A stretch of DNA of 39,397 nucleotides from Candidatus Neomarinimicrobiota bacterium (GTDB lineage: Bacteria; Fidelibacterota; JAANXI01): positions 1 to 39,397 of the forward strand of contig JAIPJS010000028.1 in assembly GCA_021734025.1 (NCBI GenBank), in the 5' to 3' direction. A program made the translations under genes and the position numbers. This document shows, one piece after another, positions 27,167 through 35,910 of this stretch (positions are counted from its first letter, which is position 1; each line of letters opens with the position of its first letter). The notes under the pieces were generated by a model. That model ran no database searches and was not told where the DNA came from. It worked only from the letters and a program-made list of their open reading frames with translations.

Positions 27167-29059
27167 GTGCTAGATCTTCTTTGGCTAATACCGACAATCC
27201 CGTTTGTAAGTTTCCTGATTCTGGTCTTTATGGGCGCTAGAATGTCCAAAAAGACTGCAGCTGTGGTTGGCGTTGGTTCTGTTGGGATTTCAGCAATTAT
27301 CGCGGTGGGAATCGGCTTACAGTTTATGGCGGCGCCCCCGGAAGGACACGCATTTACCCAGACTCTCTGGACGTGGATCGGCGTCGGGAATTTTACCCCC
27401 GGATTTTCATTTTACCTGGATAGCCTGTCGCTATTGATGACCCTGGTAGTCACGGTGGTCGGGTTCTTTATTCATCTTTATTCCGTGGAGTATATGGCGG
27501 ATGATGAATCCTATGCCCGGTTTTTCAGCTATATGAACCTGTTTATATCAATGATGCTGATGCTGGTGCTCGGATCCAATCTTTTACTGTTGTATCTCGG
27601 ATGGGAAGGCGTAGGCCTCTGCAGTTACCTGCTTATCGGCTTCTGGTATAAGGATCCCGCTAACGGGCGCGCTGCACGAAAGGCGTTTGTGGTAACACGA
27701 GTAGGTGATACTGCCATGGCTATCGGGCTGTTTTTGCTTTTTACTCAACTGGGTACACTGAACATCCAGGCCATACTCGGGAAAGCTTCACTCCAGTGGA
27801 CTATGGGATCACCTTACGCAGTGGCGGCCGCGGCATTGCTGCTCGGTGGTGCGGTTGGTAAATCAGCACAGTTGCCGCTGCAAACCTGGTTGCCGGACGC
27901 TATGGCCGGCCCGACTCCGGTGAGTGCACTTATCCATGCCGCAACCATGGTCACTGCTGGAGTCTATCTCATTGCACGCACAAATGTCATATTTAATCTT
28001 GCACCGGCTGTGCAACTGGTCGTCGCTATTGTCGGCGTCGCTACGTTACTCATTGCCGGATTCAGCGCGTTAGTACAGCGGGACATTAAGCGAGTGTTGG
28101 CGTATTCTACCATCAGCCAGATCGGCTACATGTTTCTGGCGCTTGGAGTGGGTGCGTACACTGCGGCAATGTTCCACTTTATGACCCACGCCTTTTTCAA
28201 AGCGCTGCTCTTCCTCGGCGCCGGTGCCGTCATCCTGGCCCAGCATCACAAGCAGGATATGTTTGAGATGGGCGGTCTCAAGGATAAGCTACCGGTGACA
28301 TTCTGGACGTTCCTTGCCGGAAGTGCTGCACTCGCTGCGGTCCCGTTGATCAGCTCCGGGTTCTACAGCAAAGATGCTATTCTTTGGTACTCGCTTACAT
28401 CAAAGGGCGGGAGCGTCTGGCTCTGGCTCGGCGGATTAATCGGCGCGTTTATCACTGGTCTTTACACCTTCCGGATGGTCTTCCTGACTTTCTATGGCAA
28501 GTCCAAAACCGAGGTCGATCACAAACCTGGGCGTGCGATCAAGATTCCACTTATTGTGCTCGGGGTACTCGCTCTTATCGGTGGTTTCGTGGAGATGCCG
28601 CATTCTATGGGACATTTTGCTCCATTCGGCGAGTTCCTTCATTCCGCGCTTCCGGAAGTTGACGCTTTTCACAGGAGCATCGGAACGGAACTCTTATTCC
28701 AGCTGATTGCAGTCGTGGTTTCACTCTCAGGGATTTATCTGGCATATCATATGTATCTGAAAAAGCCCGAAACGGCTGAAAATTTGGCTAAGGTACCCGG
28801 TGCCGCCCCGGTCCGAAAATTTCTGTTCTCCGGCTGGAAATTCGACTGGCTGTATGATAAGGTGTTTATCGTGCCACTCATGTGGTTCACCCGGGTGAAC
28901 AAGAGCGATTTCGTCGATCTCCTCTATCAGGGCATTGCTATGCTCTCCCAGGGATTTAATATGCTGTTTCGCCAGACCCAGACCGGGAAGGTGCGGTTTT
29001 ATGCAGCAGGCATCGCACTCGGTGCCGTAATAACTATAGCAATTGTGGTGTTTCTATGA
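27167..29059 (+). CDS. nuoL: NADH-quinone oxidoreductase subunit L
   Basis: This 630-residue antiporter-like subunit lies at the distal end of the membrane arm and includes the long lateral helix. LLLYLGWEGVGLCSYLLIGFWY carries the conserved helix-5 Glu. GGAVGKSAQLPLQTWLPDAMAGPTPVSALIHAATMVTAGVY carries the conserved Lys and broken helix. The second half has FYSKDAI and a C-terminal helix pair (VRFYAAGIALGAVITIAIVVF). The start is a GTG at 27167 with AGAGG 5 bases upstream; the overlapping ATG at 27165 would run into a TAG at once and is not usable. The stop overlaps nuoM (ATGA). Confidence 0.96.
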   Translation: MLDLLWLIPTIPFVSFLILVFMGARMSKKTAAVVGVGSVGISAIIAVGIGLQFMAAPPEGHAFTQTLWTWIGVGNFTPGFSFYLDSLSLLMTLVVTVVGFFIHLYSVEYMADDESYARFFSYMNLFISMMLMLVLGSNLLLLYLGWEGVGLCSYLLIGFWYKDPANGRAARKAFVVTRVGDTAMAIGLFLLFTQLGTLNIQAILGKASLQWTMGSPYAVAAAALLLGGAVGKSAQLPLQTWLPDAMAGPTPVSALIHAATMVTAGVYLIARTNVIFNLAPAVQLVVAIVGVATLLIAGFSALVQRDIKRVLAYSTISQIGYMFLALGVGAYTAAMFHFMTHAFFKALLFLGAGAVILAQHHKQDMFEMGGLKDKLPVTFWTFLAGSAALAAVPLISSGFYSKDAILWYSLTSKGGSVWLWLGGLIGAFITGLYTFRMVFLTFYGKSKTEVDHKPGRAIKIPLIVLGVLALIGGFVEMPHSMGHFAPFGEFLHSALPEVDAFHRSIGTELLFQLIAVVVSLSGIYLAYHMYLKKPETAENLAKVPGAAPVRKFLFSGWKFDWLYDKVFIVPLMWFTRVNKSDFVDLLYQGIAMLSQGFNMLFRQTQTGKVRFYAAGIALGAVITIAIVVFL

Positions 29060-30639
29060 TACTTGTCTGGTTAATTCTCATCCCGATTATAGGTGGCGTT
29101 CTCGCCTGGATTCTGGATCGCCAAAGCAAAGCGGCCGGACGCTGGGTCTCCCTCATTGCCATGGTTATCGATCTCGGATTAGCAGTCTATCTTTGGATCC
29201 AGTACTTTGACAAGGTTGAGATGCTGGGGCAGGGGGCGTGGCTGGCTGAGTTCCAGTGGGACTGGATTCCGCAGTACGGTATCAGCTTTTACCTGGCGCT
29301 GGACGGTCTCAGTCTGCTGATGATTCTGTTGACAGGGCTCCTCGGCATCCTGTCGATTATGGCGTCCTGGACGGAGATTCAGGAGCGGAGCGGATTTTTC
29401 CACTTCAATCTGATGTGGATCCTCGGCGGCATTATCGGCGTATTTATGGCCATGGATCTCTTTTTGTTCTACTTCTTCTGGGAAATGATGCTGATTCCCA
29501 TGTATTTCCTCATCGCCATCTGGGGACACGAAAACCGCATTTACGCTTCTATCAAATTTTTCATCTTTACCCAGGCAAGCGGATTGCTGATGTTGGTGGC
29601 GATTTTGGGGCTTTACTTTGTCCATCACGCGGAAACCGGGGTGTACACGTTTAATTACATGGAACTGCTAGGCACCTCTATGGCGCCGAACGTGGCCATG
29701 TGGCTCATGCTGGGCTTCTTCATCGCATTTATTACAAAATTGCCGGCATTTCCGGTGCACACCTGGCTGCCGGACGCTCATACCGAAGCGCCAACAGCTG
29801 GCAGTGTCATCCTCGCCGGGCTCATGTTGAAAACCGGCGCATACGGGCTGTTACGGTTCGTGTTGCCGCTCTTTCCGGGCGCTGCTGCGACAATTGCCCC
29901 GTACGCCATGTTCCTTGGGGTTGTTGGCATCCTCTATGGCGCCATTCTGGCGTTTGCCCAGAATGATTTAAAACGGCTTGTTGCGTATACCAGTGTGAGT
30001 CATCTTGGTTTTGTGCTGCTCGGCATATTCGCCATGAACGAGATTGCCATACAGGGCGCCGTGATGACTATGATCGCTCACGGCCTGAGCACAGGGGGGC
30101 TCTTTATTCTGGTCGGCGGTTTGTACGAAAAAATTCATACCAGAGATATGGATCGCATGGGCGGACTCTGGGATACAGTTCCAAAGATGGGCACTGCCGG
30201 GATGTTCCTGGCCATGGCGTCATTGGGATTGCCGGGGCTCGGTAATTTCGTTGGCGAGATGTTGGCACTGTTTGGTGCCTATCAGGCGAATATCCCATTG
30301 ACCGTGTTTGCCACCATTGGGCTGGTGTTCGCGACGGTATATTCATTGTGGGTTGTGCAGCGGGCATTCCACGGAAAACCCCGTGAATCCTGGGGTATCA
30401 CAGATTTCGGTGGCCGGCATATCACCATCATGGCGGTGATGGCGGTGGTCCTTGTCTGGCTGGGGCTCTATCCCAAACCGGTGCTTGATACAGCGAAACC
30501 GGCCGTACAGAACATCGAACAATCGGTGCGGATCCAAACCATTTCAGAAAAAACAACACCGGCGAATGACGCAAACGAATTGTCGATGGCGGAGGTTGAA
30601 CACTACCTCAAGGCTGAACTCGATAACGAGGATATGTAA
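29056..30639 (+). CDS. nuoM: NADH-quinone oxidoreductase subunit M
   Basis: This 527-residue antiporter-like proton-translocating subunit has about fourteen helices. LFLFYFFWEMMLIPMYFLIAIWG contains the helix-5 Glu, and FITKLPAFPVHTWLPDAHTEAPTAGSVILAGLMLKTGAYGLLRF contains the channel Lys and the broken helix. FAQNDLKRLVAYTSVSHLGFVLLGIFA is the second conserved broken-helix segment. The C-terminal 45 residues are hydrophilic and acidic, unlike the compact end of E. coli NuoM, and may extend into the cytoplasm. ATG 29056 overlaps the nuoL stop and the stop overlaps nuoN (TAATG), so L, M and N are coupled. Confidence 0.96.
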   Translation: MILVWLILIPIIGGVLAWILDRQSKAAGRWVSLIAMVIDLGLAVYLWIQYFDKVEMLGQGAWLAEFQWDWIPQYGISFYLALDGLSLLMILLTGLLGILSIMASWTEIQERSGFFHFNLMWILGGIIGVFMAMDLFLFYFFWEMMLIPMYFLIAIWGHENRIYASIKFFIFTQASGLLMLVAILGLYFVHHAETGVYTFNYMELLGTSMAPNVAMWLMLGFFIAFITKLPAFPVHTWLPDAHTEAPTAGSVILAGLMLKTGAYGLLRFVLPLFPGAAATIAPYAMFLGVVGILYGAILAFAQNDLKRLVAYTSVSHLGFVLLGIFAMNEIAIQGAVMTMIAHGLSTGGLFILVGGLYEKIHTRDMDRMGGLWDTVPKMGTAGMFLAMASLGLPGLGNFVGEMLALFGAYQANIPLTVFATIGLVFATVYSLWVVQRAFHGKPRESWGITDFGGRHITIMAVMAVVLVWLGLYPKPVLDTAKPAVQNIEQSVRIQTISEKTTPANDANELSMAEVEHYLKAELDNEDM

Positions 30640-32072
30640 TGACAGGTTCGGAATTTACAGGATTGCTACCGATAATCGTTGTTGCTGTAAGCGCCATTGT
30701 GGTGCTGCTACAGGTTGCGATAAAGCGGAATCACTTTCTTTCATTACTGCTGACCCTGGCCGGTATGCTCGGATCTTTTTTGACTATACCGATGGCCCGC
30801 GCTCTGTCACCGATCCAGGTTTCGTCGCTGATCCGTATTGATGACTTTGCACTATTTTTTATCGGACTGACACTTGCTGCCTCTGCCGTAGTTGCCATGC
30901 TGACATACAACTATATGAAAGAACGGGACGAGAACAGGGAAGAATACTTTATCGTGCTGCTCCTGGCTGTCCTCGGAGCCAATGTGTTGGTAGCCGCGAC
31001 CCATTTTGTGTCGCTTTTTCTGGGGCTGGAGATTTTGACGGTTTCGCTTTATGTGATGATTGCCTATCTCAGGGAGAGCAATTTACCACTGGAAGCCGGT
31101 CTTAAATACCTGATACTGGCGGCCGCCTCTTCAGCCTTTTTACTTTTTGGAATGGCGCTTGTCTATGCCGAACTCGGCGCGATGGAATTTAGTGTCATCG
31201 GAACACGTCTTGCAGAAACCGGGGGATTCCGTTCGGTATTTATCTTGACCGGGTTCGGACTCATTCTCACCGGCGCCGGGTTTAAACTGGCCGTAGTCCC
31301 GTTCCATATGTGGACTCCAGATGTGTACGAAGGGGCACCTGCACCGGTTACGGCATTTGTGGCCACGGTATCCAAGGGCGGAATGTTGGCTGTGTTGCTA
31401 CGGTATTTTGTCACGACAAATGGATATGAGTATCAGTCCGTGATAGTCGCTGTGAGCATTATTGCTGTTCTTTCCATGTTTACCGGCAATTTCCTGGCAC
31501 TGCTGCAACGGAACGTGAAACGCCTGCTTGCCTACTCTTCGATTTCCCATCTGGGCTATATCCTGGTGGCATTTATTGCAGGTGGAGCAATGGCGCTGGA
31601 TGCCATCGCATACTATCTGGTGGTCTATTTTGCGACTACGCTCGGTGCATTTGGCATAATCTCATTATTATCCGAGGGAGGGGACGAGCGAGTTTCTATT
31701 GATGACTATCGCGGCCTGTTCTGGACGCGTCCATGGCTGGCAGCCGGCTTTACTCTGATGATGTTCTCCCTGGCCGGTATCCCGCTGACTGCCGGATTCA
31801 TTGGAAAATATTTTGTTGTAACCGCCGGTGTGGGCTCTGCATTGTGGGGGCTGGTCCTCGTGCTGGCTGTAAATAGTGCCATCGGCTTATACTATTATCT
31901 CAGAGTTGTGGTGGCAATGCTTTCATCTTCGAGTTCATCTGAGGACCTACCTGCGATGAGCTATGGGGGGCGTATAATCTTTGGAGTTCTGAGTATCGCT
32001 ATTTTGTACTTCGGTATCTATCCGGCACCGCTTGCCGAACTGATTCATAAGATGATGCAGAGTTTAGGCTGA
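30639..32072 (+). CDS. nuoN: NADH-quinone oxidoreductase subunit N
   Basis: This 477-residue antiporter-like subunit is the third proton channel and completes the operon. Conserved segments include FVSLFLGLEILTVSLYVMIAY (helix-5 Glu), AAASSAFLLFGMALVYAE, GAGFKLAVVPFHMWTPDVYEGAPAPVTAFVATVSKGG (channel Lys and broken helix) and LLQRNVKRLLAYSSISHLGYILVAF. A Ser-rich loop (MLSSSSSSEDLPAMS) near the C-terminus is species-specific. ATG 30639 shares its first base with the nuoM stop. No clear terminator follows in the 233-base spacer before queA. Confidence 0.96.
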   Translation: MTGSEFTGLLPIIVVAVSAIVVLLQVAIKRNHFLSLLLTLAGMLGSFLTIPMARALSPIQVSSLIRIDDFALFFIGLTLAASAVVAMLTYNYMKERDENREEYFIVLLLAVLGANVLVAATHFVSLFLGLEILTVSLYVMIAYLRESNLPLEAGLKYLILAAASSAFLLFGMALVYAELGAMEFSVIGTRLAETGGFRSVFILTGFGLILTGAGFKLAVVPFHMWTPDVYEGAPAPVTAFVATVSKGGMLAVLLRYFVTTNGYEYQSVIVAVSIIAVLSMFTGNFLALLQRNVKRLLAYSSISHLGYILVAFIAGGAMALDAIAYYLVVYFATTLGAFGIISLLSEGGDERVSIDDYRGLFWTRPWLAAGFTLMMFSLAGIPLTAGFIGKYFVVTAGVGSALWGLVLVLAVNSAIGLYYYLRVVVAMLSSSSSSEDLPAMSYGGRIIFGVLSIAILYFGIYPAPLAELIHKMMQSLG

Positions 32073-32243
32073 TTTCCAGCTGATCCAATTTACTAAAACT
32101 ATTACAGCAGGTTACTCTGTGAGAAGTTTCAGAAAAGAGAAAAGTGGATTTATTCCGTTACTGATGTTTTTCATTTGATTTTCTTTCAGGATAATATTTT
32201 ATTTACAAAATCACTTAAGAATATTAAAGACTTTAGAGTTTAT

Positions 32244-32273
32244 TTTCCATTTCGTACCATCTATATTTATAAA
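32244..32273 (+). promoter_or_regulatory. Promoter candidate for queA
   Basis: TTTCCA (32244-32249) and TATAAA (32268-32273) with an 18-base spacer are the best -35/-10 pair in the AT-rich 233-base spacer after nuoN. The predicted start gives a leader of about 25 bases containing the CGGAG ribosome site of queA. Confidence 0.3.
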
Positions 32274-32305
32274 ATGTATTAACAGATAACGGAGATAAAA
32301 AATAC

Positions 32306-33379
32306 ATGGCATTTAACCAGGTCGATCCGATTTTACAAAGTGATAAGGTTCACCCGGACGATTTTGAATTCGAACTACCCGAGGATAAAATAGCGAAATA
32401 CCCGGCGGACCCACGGGACAGCGCCCAGATGATGGTGTTGCACCGAACAGGGGAATCCCCTGATGAAACGGTATTTACTGACGTCACAGAGTATTTAGAG
32501 AAAGGTGACGTGCTCGTCGTCAATAATACGCGGGTTTTTCCAGCCCGGTTTGACGCAATTAAGGTAGATAACGGCGATCCCATTGATATTTTCCTGATCA
32601 GGGAGTTGAATCCCACCACATGGGAAGCGATGGTCGATCCGGCCAGAAAGGTTCGGATTGGCAATTCCATACGCTTTGGGGACAGTATCGAGTGTGATGT
32701 GATTGATAACACCGTCTCCAGTGGGCGGGTACTCCGATTTCAGGGAGACGGAGAAGAAATCCGCCGTGAGTTGGAAAAAATAGGCAAGGCGCCGCTTCCA
32801 CCCTACATCGACAGGGAATCCGAAGAGGAGGACAAGGAACGGTATCAGACGGTCTATGCCAAAGAACCCGGTTCTGTGGTAGCCCCTTCTGCTGGTCTGC
32901 ACTTCACAGAGTCGCTTTTGGATAAGCTCCGAGATAAGGGCATCGAAATTGTTGAAATTACACTCCATCTCGGTCTGGAGGCGTACGAACCGATTACCAT
33001 TAGCGATCTCTCCAAATACGATATGCAGGGAGAGCGGTTTGAAATTCAGCCCGGGGCAATTGATCGCCTGAATAAAGCTAAGAAATCAGGGAACCGCGTT
33101 GTGGCTGTCGGTGCCTCAACTGTCAGGGCGCTGGAGTCTAATCAGTACCAGGGTGAAATTATCGTACAGAAGGAAAACTGGACAGACTTGTTCATCTATC
33201 CACCGTACGATTTTCAGATAGTCGACGGGCTCATCACCAATTTTCAGCAGTCGAGATCAGCGACAATGATCCTCCAGAGCGCGTTTTATTATAAGGACGG
33301 ACTGTTGGATGCCTACCAGCATGCGATGGAGAAGGACTACAAATTCCTGAGCTTTGGTGATGCGATGTTGATCATCTAA
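32306..33379 (+). CDS. queA: S-adenosylmethionine:tRNA ribosyltransferase-isomerase, divergent QueA
   Basis: This 357-residue protein is related to QueA, which transfers and isomerises the ribosyl group of SAM onto 7-aminomethyl-7-deazaguanine in tRNA during queuosine synthesis. Family features are FEFELPEDKIAKYPADPRDSAQMMVL (about 21-45), VLVVNNTRVFPAR (69-81), ERYQTVYAKEPGSVVAPSAGLHFT (178-201) and FLSFGDAMLI at the end. Several usually invariant motifs differ: the expected HVGLGTFRP reads HLGLEAYEP (221-229), MHSE reads MQGE (240-243) and NFHLPKS reads NFQQSRS (312-318). It may still be a QueA with changed specificity, or a paralogue. CGGAG lies upstream of ATG 32306, and a strong terminator follows. 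No tgt or queF gene is adjacent. Confidence 0.8.
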   Translation: MAFNQVDPILQSDKVHPDDFEFELPEDKIAKYPADPRDSAQMMVLHRTGESPDETVFTDVTEYLEKGDVLVVNNTRVFPARFDAIKVDNGDPIDIFLIRELNPTTWEAMVDPARKVRIGNSIRFGDSIECDVIDNTVSSGRVLRFQGDGEEIRRELEKIGKAPLPPYIDRESEEEDKERYQTVYAKEPGSVVAPSAGLHFTESLLDKLRDKGIEIVEITLHLGLEAYEPITISDLSKYDMQGERFEIQPGAIDRLNKAKKSGNRVVAVGASTVRALESNQYQGEIIVQKENWTDLFIYPPYDFQIVDGLITNFQQSRSATMILQSAFYYKDGLLDAYQHAMEKDYKFLSFGDAMLII

Positions 33380-33405
33380 GTGGACACATATTGTGAAAGT
33401 GCAAG

Positions 33406-33442
33406 ACGACTGTGGGCCAGGGTGCCCACAGTCGTTTTTTTT
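33406..33442 (+). terminator. Rho-independent terminator of queA
   Basis: A perfect 12-base-pair stem, ACGACTGTGGGC (33406-33417) with GCCCACAGTCGT (33424-33435), a 6-base loop and a run of eight Ts (33435-33442) follow queA by 26 bases. On the opposite strand the stem faces the end of the tetR gene but lacks a T-run, so it mainly serves queA. Confidence 0.93.
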
Positions 33443-33463
33443 AGTTCAATTCGCCGGCTCAGT

Positions 33464-34033
33464 TTATTTTAAAAGACCCCGAAAAACGGATGTTTCCAGG
33501 TCGGCTTGAATCTCCTCCCGGGGAAAACCGTTGTCCAGTAGAAACCACTGAATCACGGATGCGAGGATCATCCCCTCAATCGCGGCGGCAATTGTCGTTG
33601 GATTCACCTGGCGAAATTCACCGGAATCTAATCCATTTTGGATGATCGGTTCCAATATAGCTGTCCGGCTGGACTGGATTTGCCGGATATGATCCTCGAA
33701 TTTCATCCGGTAGCCCAGGACTTCTCTGATAAGGAATTTAGCAAGGTTCGGGTGGTCATCATAGTAGGCAATCTCAACCGCGATGATGGCTCGTAATTTT
33801 TCCACGGGATCGTCAATTGGTTCCAGCGCCTGTCGTATCTCATTGGTGACGTCCTCAATTGCAAATTCCACCAGGGAAGAGAGGAGATCATCTTTGCTGG
33901 AGTAAAATCGGTAAATGGTTCCTTTGCCCACCCCGGCTGTCTCGGCAATCTCCTGCATCGTCGTCTGTTGAAATCCCTTCTCTGCAAAGATGTCGATGGC
34001 GGTGTCTATGATGAGGCGTTGTTTGGGTTCCAT
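33464..34033 (-). CDS. TetR-family transcriptional regulator
   Basis: This 189-residue repressor has the standard N-terminal helix-turn-helix: IIDTAIDIFAEKGFQQTTMQEIAETAGVGKGTIYRFYSSKDDLLSSLV (about 8-55). The C-terminal ligand domain (about 60-189) is variable and gives no clue to the effector; FLIREVLGYRMKFEDHIRQIQ resembles TetR_C-type domains. It is the last gene of a minus-strand cluster with an RND transporter, a LolA-like protein and a barrel. Repeat copy C separates it from them and begins 3 bases before its start codon, so no ribosome site is visible. A palindrome inside the RND promoter is the likely operator. Confidence 0.9.
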   Translation of the reverse strand: MEPKQRLIIDTAIDIFAEKGFQQTTMQEIAETAGVGKGTIYRFYSSKDDLLSSLVEFAIEDVTNEIRQALEPIDDPVEKLRAIIAVEIAYYDDHPNLAKFLIREVLGYRMKFEDHIRQIQSSRTAILEPIIQNGLDSGEFRQVNPTTIAAAIEGMILASVIQWFLLDNGFPREEIQADLETSVFRGLLK

Positions 34034-34036
34034 GAA

Positions 34037-34550
34037 CAGTGCTCGAGTGTTTAAGTGTTCGTGTGTTCAAGTAACAGAGTGTGTTATTGTGTTAGCGTGT
34101 TAAAGTGTTATTGTTAAAAACAGCGTGCATTGAGCTTCCTGGTTCAGCGTCAAAGCCCGTTGGTAGTTCCCACTTTAGCGGGGTTTGTTTGTTGTTATTT
34201 GTTAGTAGTTGGTAGTTCGAAATATCATTTTGAGTCATTCAATTCTCTATCGCCTAGTTGAAATTTTACCCACGAACTACCAACAGTTTTTTCCTTTTCT
34301 CCTTTCTCCCTTCTCCCTTCCCTTCTTCACTCTTCATTTTTTAATCGGCCTTTTCTTCATAAACACAGCTGATTAAGAGTAAGATTAAGATTAGGATTAG
34401 GGAACCCCACCCTTATACCCTTATGCCCCTATACCCCTATACCTTTTACTTTATACCCTATACCCCATTCCCGTTTTTTCCGGTCTCCCTTCTCCAGCCT
34501 CCGTTCTCCGGTTTTTTACGCAATACGTAATACGCAATATTTCGTTTCGC
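34037..34550. repeat. Composite intergenic repeat, copy C
   Basis: The 518-base spacer between tetR and the barrel gene contains no credible gene. In order it shows GTGTT-type units (34037-34117), CTGGTTCAG (34139-34147), TTGGTAGTTCCC, GTTGTTATTTGTTAG, a polypyrimidine block (34288-34329), TTAAGA units, a TATACCC block (34412-34467), CTCCGTTCTCCGG and ACGCAATACG units. This order mirrors copy A read in reverse complement, and the first part matches copy B. Confidence 0.7.
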
Positions 34551-34551
34551 G

Positions 34552-35817
34552 TTAAAAATCCACAGTCAACCGTCCGTATACCCGATCTCCGATCATTTCG
34601 GAGAATAGGGAGCCGTACTGAGCGTTATTCAAATGCACCAGAGTACCACCAAACTCAAGCGCCACTGCGTTGCCCAGTGAATAGTTGAACTGCGGCTGCA
34701 GGAAATAGGATTCGCTCTCAAGGTCATACAGTCCGGTCAGTTCGATGCCGTGAAAACCGAAGACGGTTTTTGTCCCGTGGATCATCAGAGCCGTGACGTC
34801 ATCCTCATCCTCGCTACGCCCCTGAATATAGAGCCCCTGGCCGACAAGGTACAAGTCATTGGCAAACCGGTAGTCGGCGCCGCCCACCACGGAAAATGCG
34901 TTATCCAGATGATCATTGGTATACCTGTTTTGAATCCCCTCGACCCAAATCCCGGCATCGCCGAGCGTACCTATGATATCGAGACCAACCCGGTTGACCT
35001 CGGGATAGTAGAAATACACCGTCGCCAGGGGATCCGTTTGATTCGGTTGTCCCGGAATGACGGTGATGGAATTGCCGGTAGCTTCTTCATCAACGCCAAA
35101 GAATTTTCCGTATCCGTGATAACCGCTGAGGGAGACGTCGAAGTTCCATAATCCGCGCTTAGTTACCTGAAATCCACCGGAAGTTTTCTCCAACGTTGAA
35201 GGTACAACCGGGATACTGTAAGGGTTATTGGGATCCGGAGAAATAGTAATCCCCGGAACAGACTGATTTAGTCCCTGGGTGACTTGAGCGGCGGTTTGGG
35301 CAAGGAGCATCCGTTCGGAGCCCGGTGGCAGCTGATGCGTTGAATGAAACGGTGTTATCGCTCCGGCGATCTCGATTCTCTGCGGGCCGTAGTACCGCGC
35401 CGACGCCGCGATTACACCCATCCGCTTCTCACCGGGATTAATGATGGTGAGATCGTACGGATTAAAGTAGGAGGTGGGATTCAGCTGATAGGCGCTGCCC
35501 CAGGAGATGACCTGCTTGCCGAATCGCCAGTCGATGTAATCGGTGTAGTAGTCCACGTACGCCTCCTGGAACAAGGGAGTCACCGAATTGGTGCCGTACG
35601 AATTCAGCTCCACGTCCAGATGCATACCGGCATCCTGTCCCAGCGATTTATCGAAATACAGGTTCAGCCACTGCTGATGCGCGTAACTGCTGTCCGCACT
35701 CCGAACCTCAAATTCGCCCCTGTATTGGCCGCTGATCTCCAAGTCCTGGGCTAATCCGGCTGATGTAATTAGAAAAATACCTAACGCTAAATAGACTAAT
35801 TCTGATACTCGTCTCAT
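34552..35817 (-). CDS. Outer-membrane beta-barrel protein (DUF1302-like)
   Basis: This 421-residue protein starts with a signal peptide (MRRVSELVYLALGIFLITSAGLAQ) and continues as amphipathic strands ending in YGRLTVDF, a C-terminal aromatic typical of outer-membrane barrels. The segment DWRFGKQVISWGSAYQLNPTSYFNPYDLTIINP resembles the RxxVSWG...NPxD...NPYD motif of DUF1302-type barrels, which often sit beside RND transporters and LolA-fold proteins. That context suggests an outer-membrane partner for lipid or hydrophobic-compound movement. GGGGAGG precedes the ATG on the minus strand. It follows the LolA-like gene by 93 bases that contain a perfect 34-base palindrome. Family naming is from memory of motifs, hence moderate. 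Confidence 0.75.
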   Translation of the reverse strand: MRRVSELVYLALGIFLITSAGLAQDLEISGQYRGEFEVRSADSSYAHQQWLNLYFDKSLGQDAGMHLDVELNSYGTNSVTPLFQEAYVDYYTDYIDWRFGKQVISWGSAYQLNPTSYFNPYDLTIINPGEKRMGVIAASARYYGPQRIEIAGAITPFHSTHQLPPGSERMLLAQTAAQVTQGLNQSVPGITISPDPNNPYSIPVVPSTLEKTSGGFQVTKRGLWNFDVSLSGYHGYGKFFGVDEEATGNSITVIPGQPNQTDPLATVYFYYPEVNRVGLDIIGTLGDAGIWVEGIQNRYTNDHLDNAFSVVGGADYRFANDLYLVGQGLYIQGRSEDEDDVTALMIHGTKTVFGFHGIELTGLYDLESESYFLQPQFNYSLGNAVALEFGGTLVHLNNAQYGSLFSEMIGDRVYGRLTVDF

Positions 35818-35860
35818 CGGAAACCTCCCCGAGAGTTTTATTACAATAATTTGGAATTAA

Positions 35861-35894
35861 ACGGTAGAGCCGTGCCATGGCACGGCTCTACCGT
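35861..35894. repeat. Perfect 34-bp intercistronic palindrome
   Basis: ACGGTAGAGCCGTGCCA (35861-35877) is followed at once by its exact reverse complement (35878-35894), giving a 17-base-pair hairpin or cruciform with no required spacer. It lies between the stop of the LolA-like gene (35911) and the start of the barrel gene (35817). It ends in TTTAATT on the transcribed strand, so it could be a partial terminator, an mRNA stabiliser or a REP/MITE-like mobile palindrome. Confidence 0.9.
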
Positions 35895-35910
35895 ATAACC
35901 GCTAATATCT

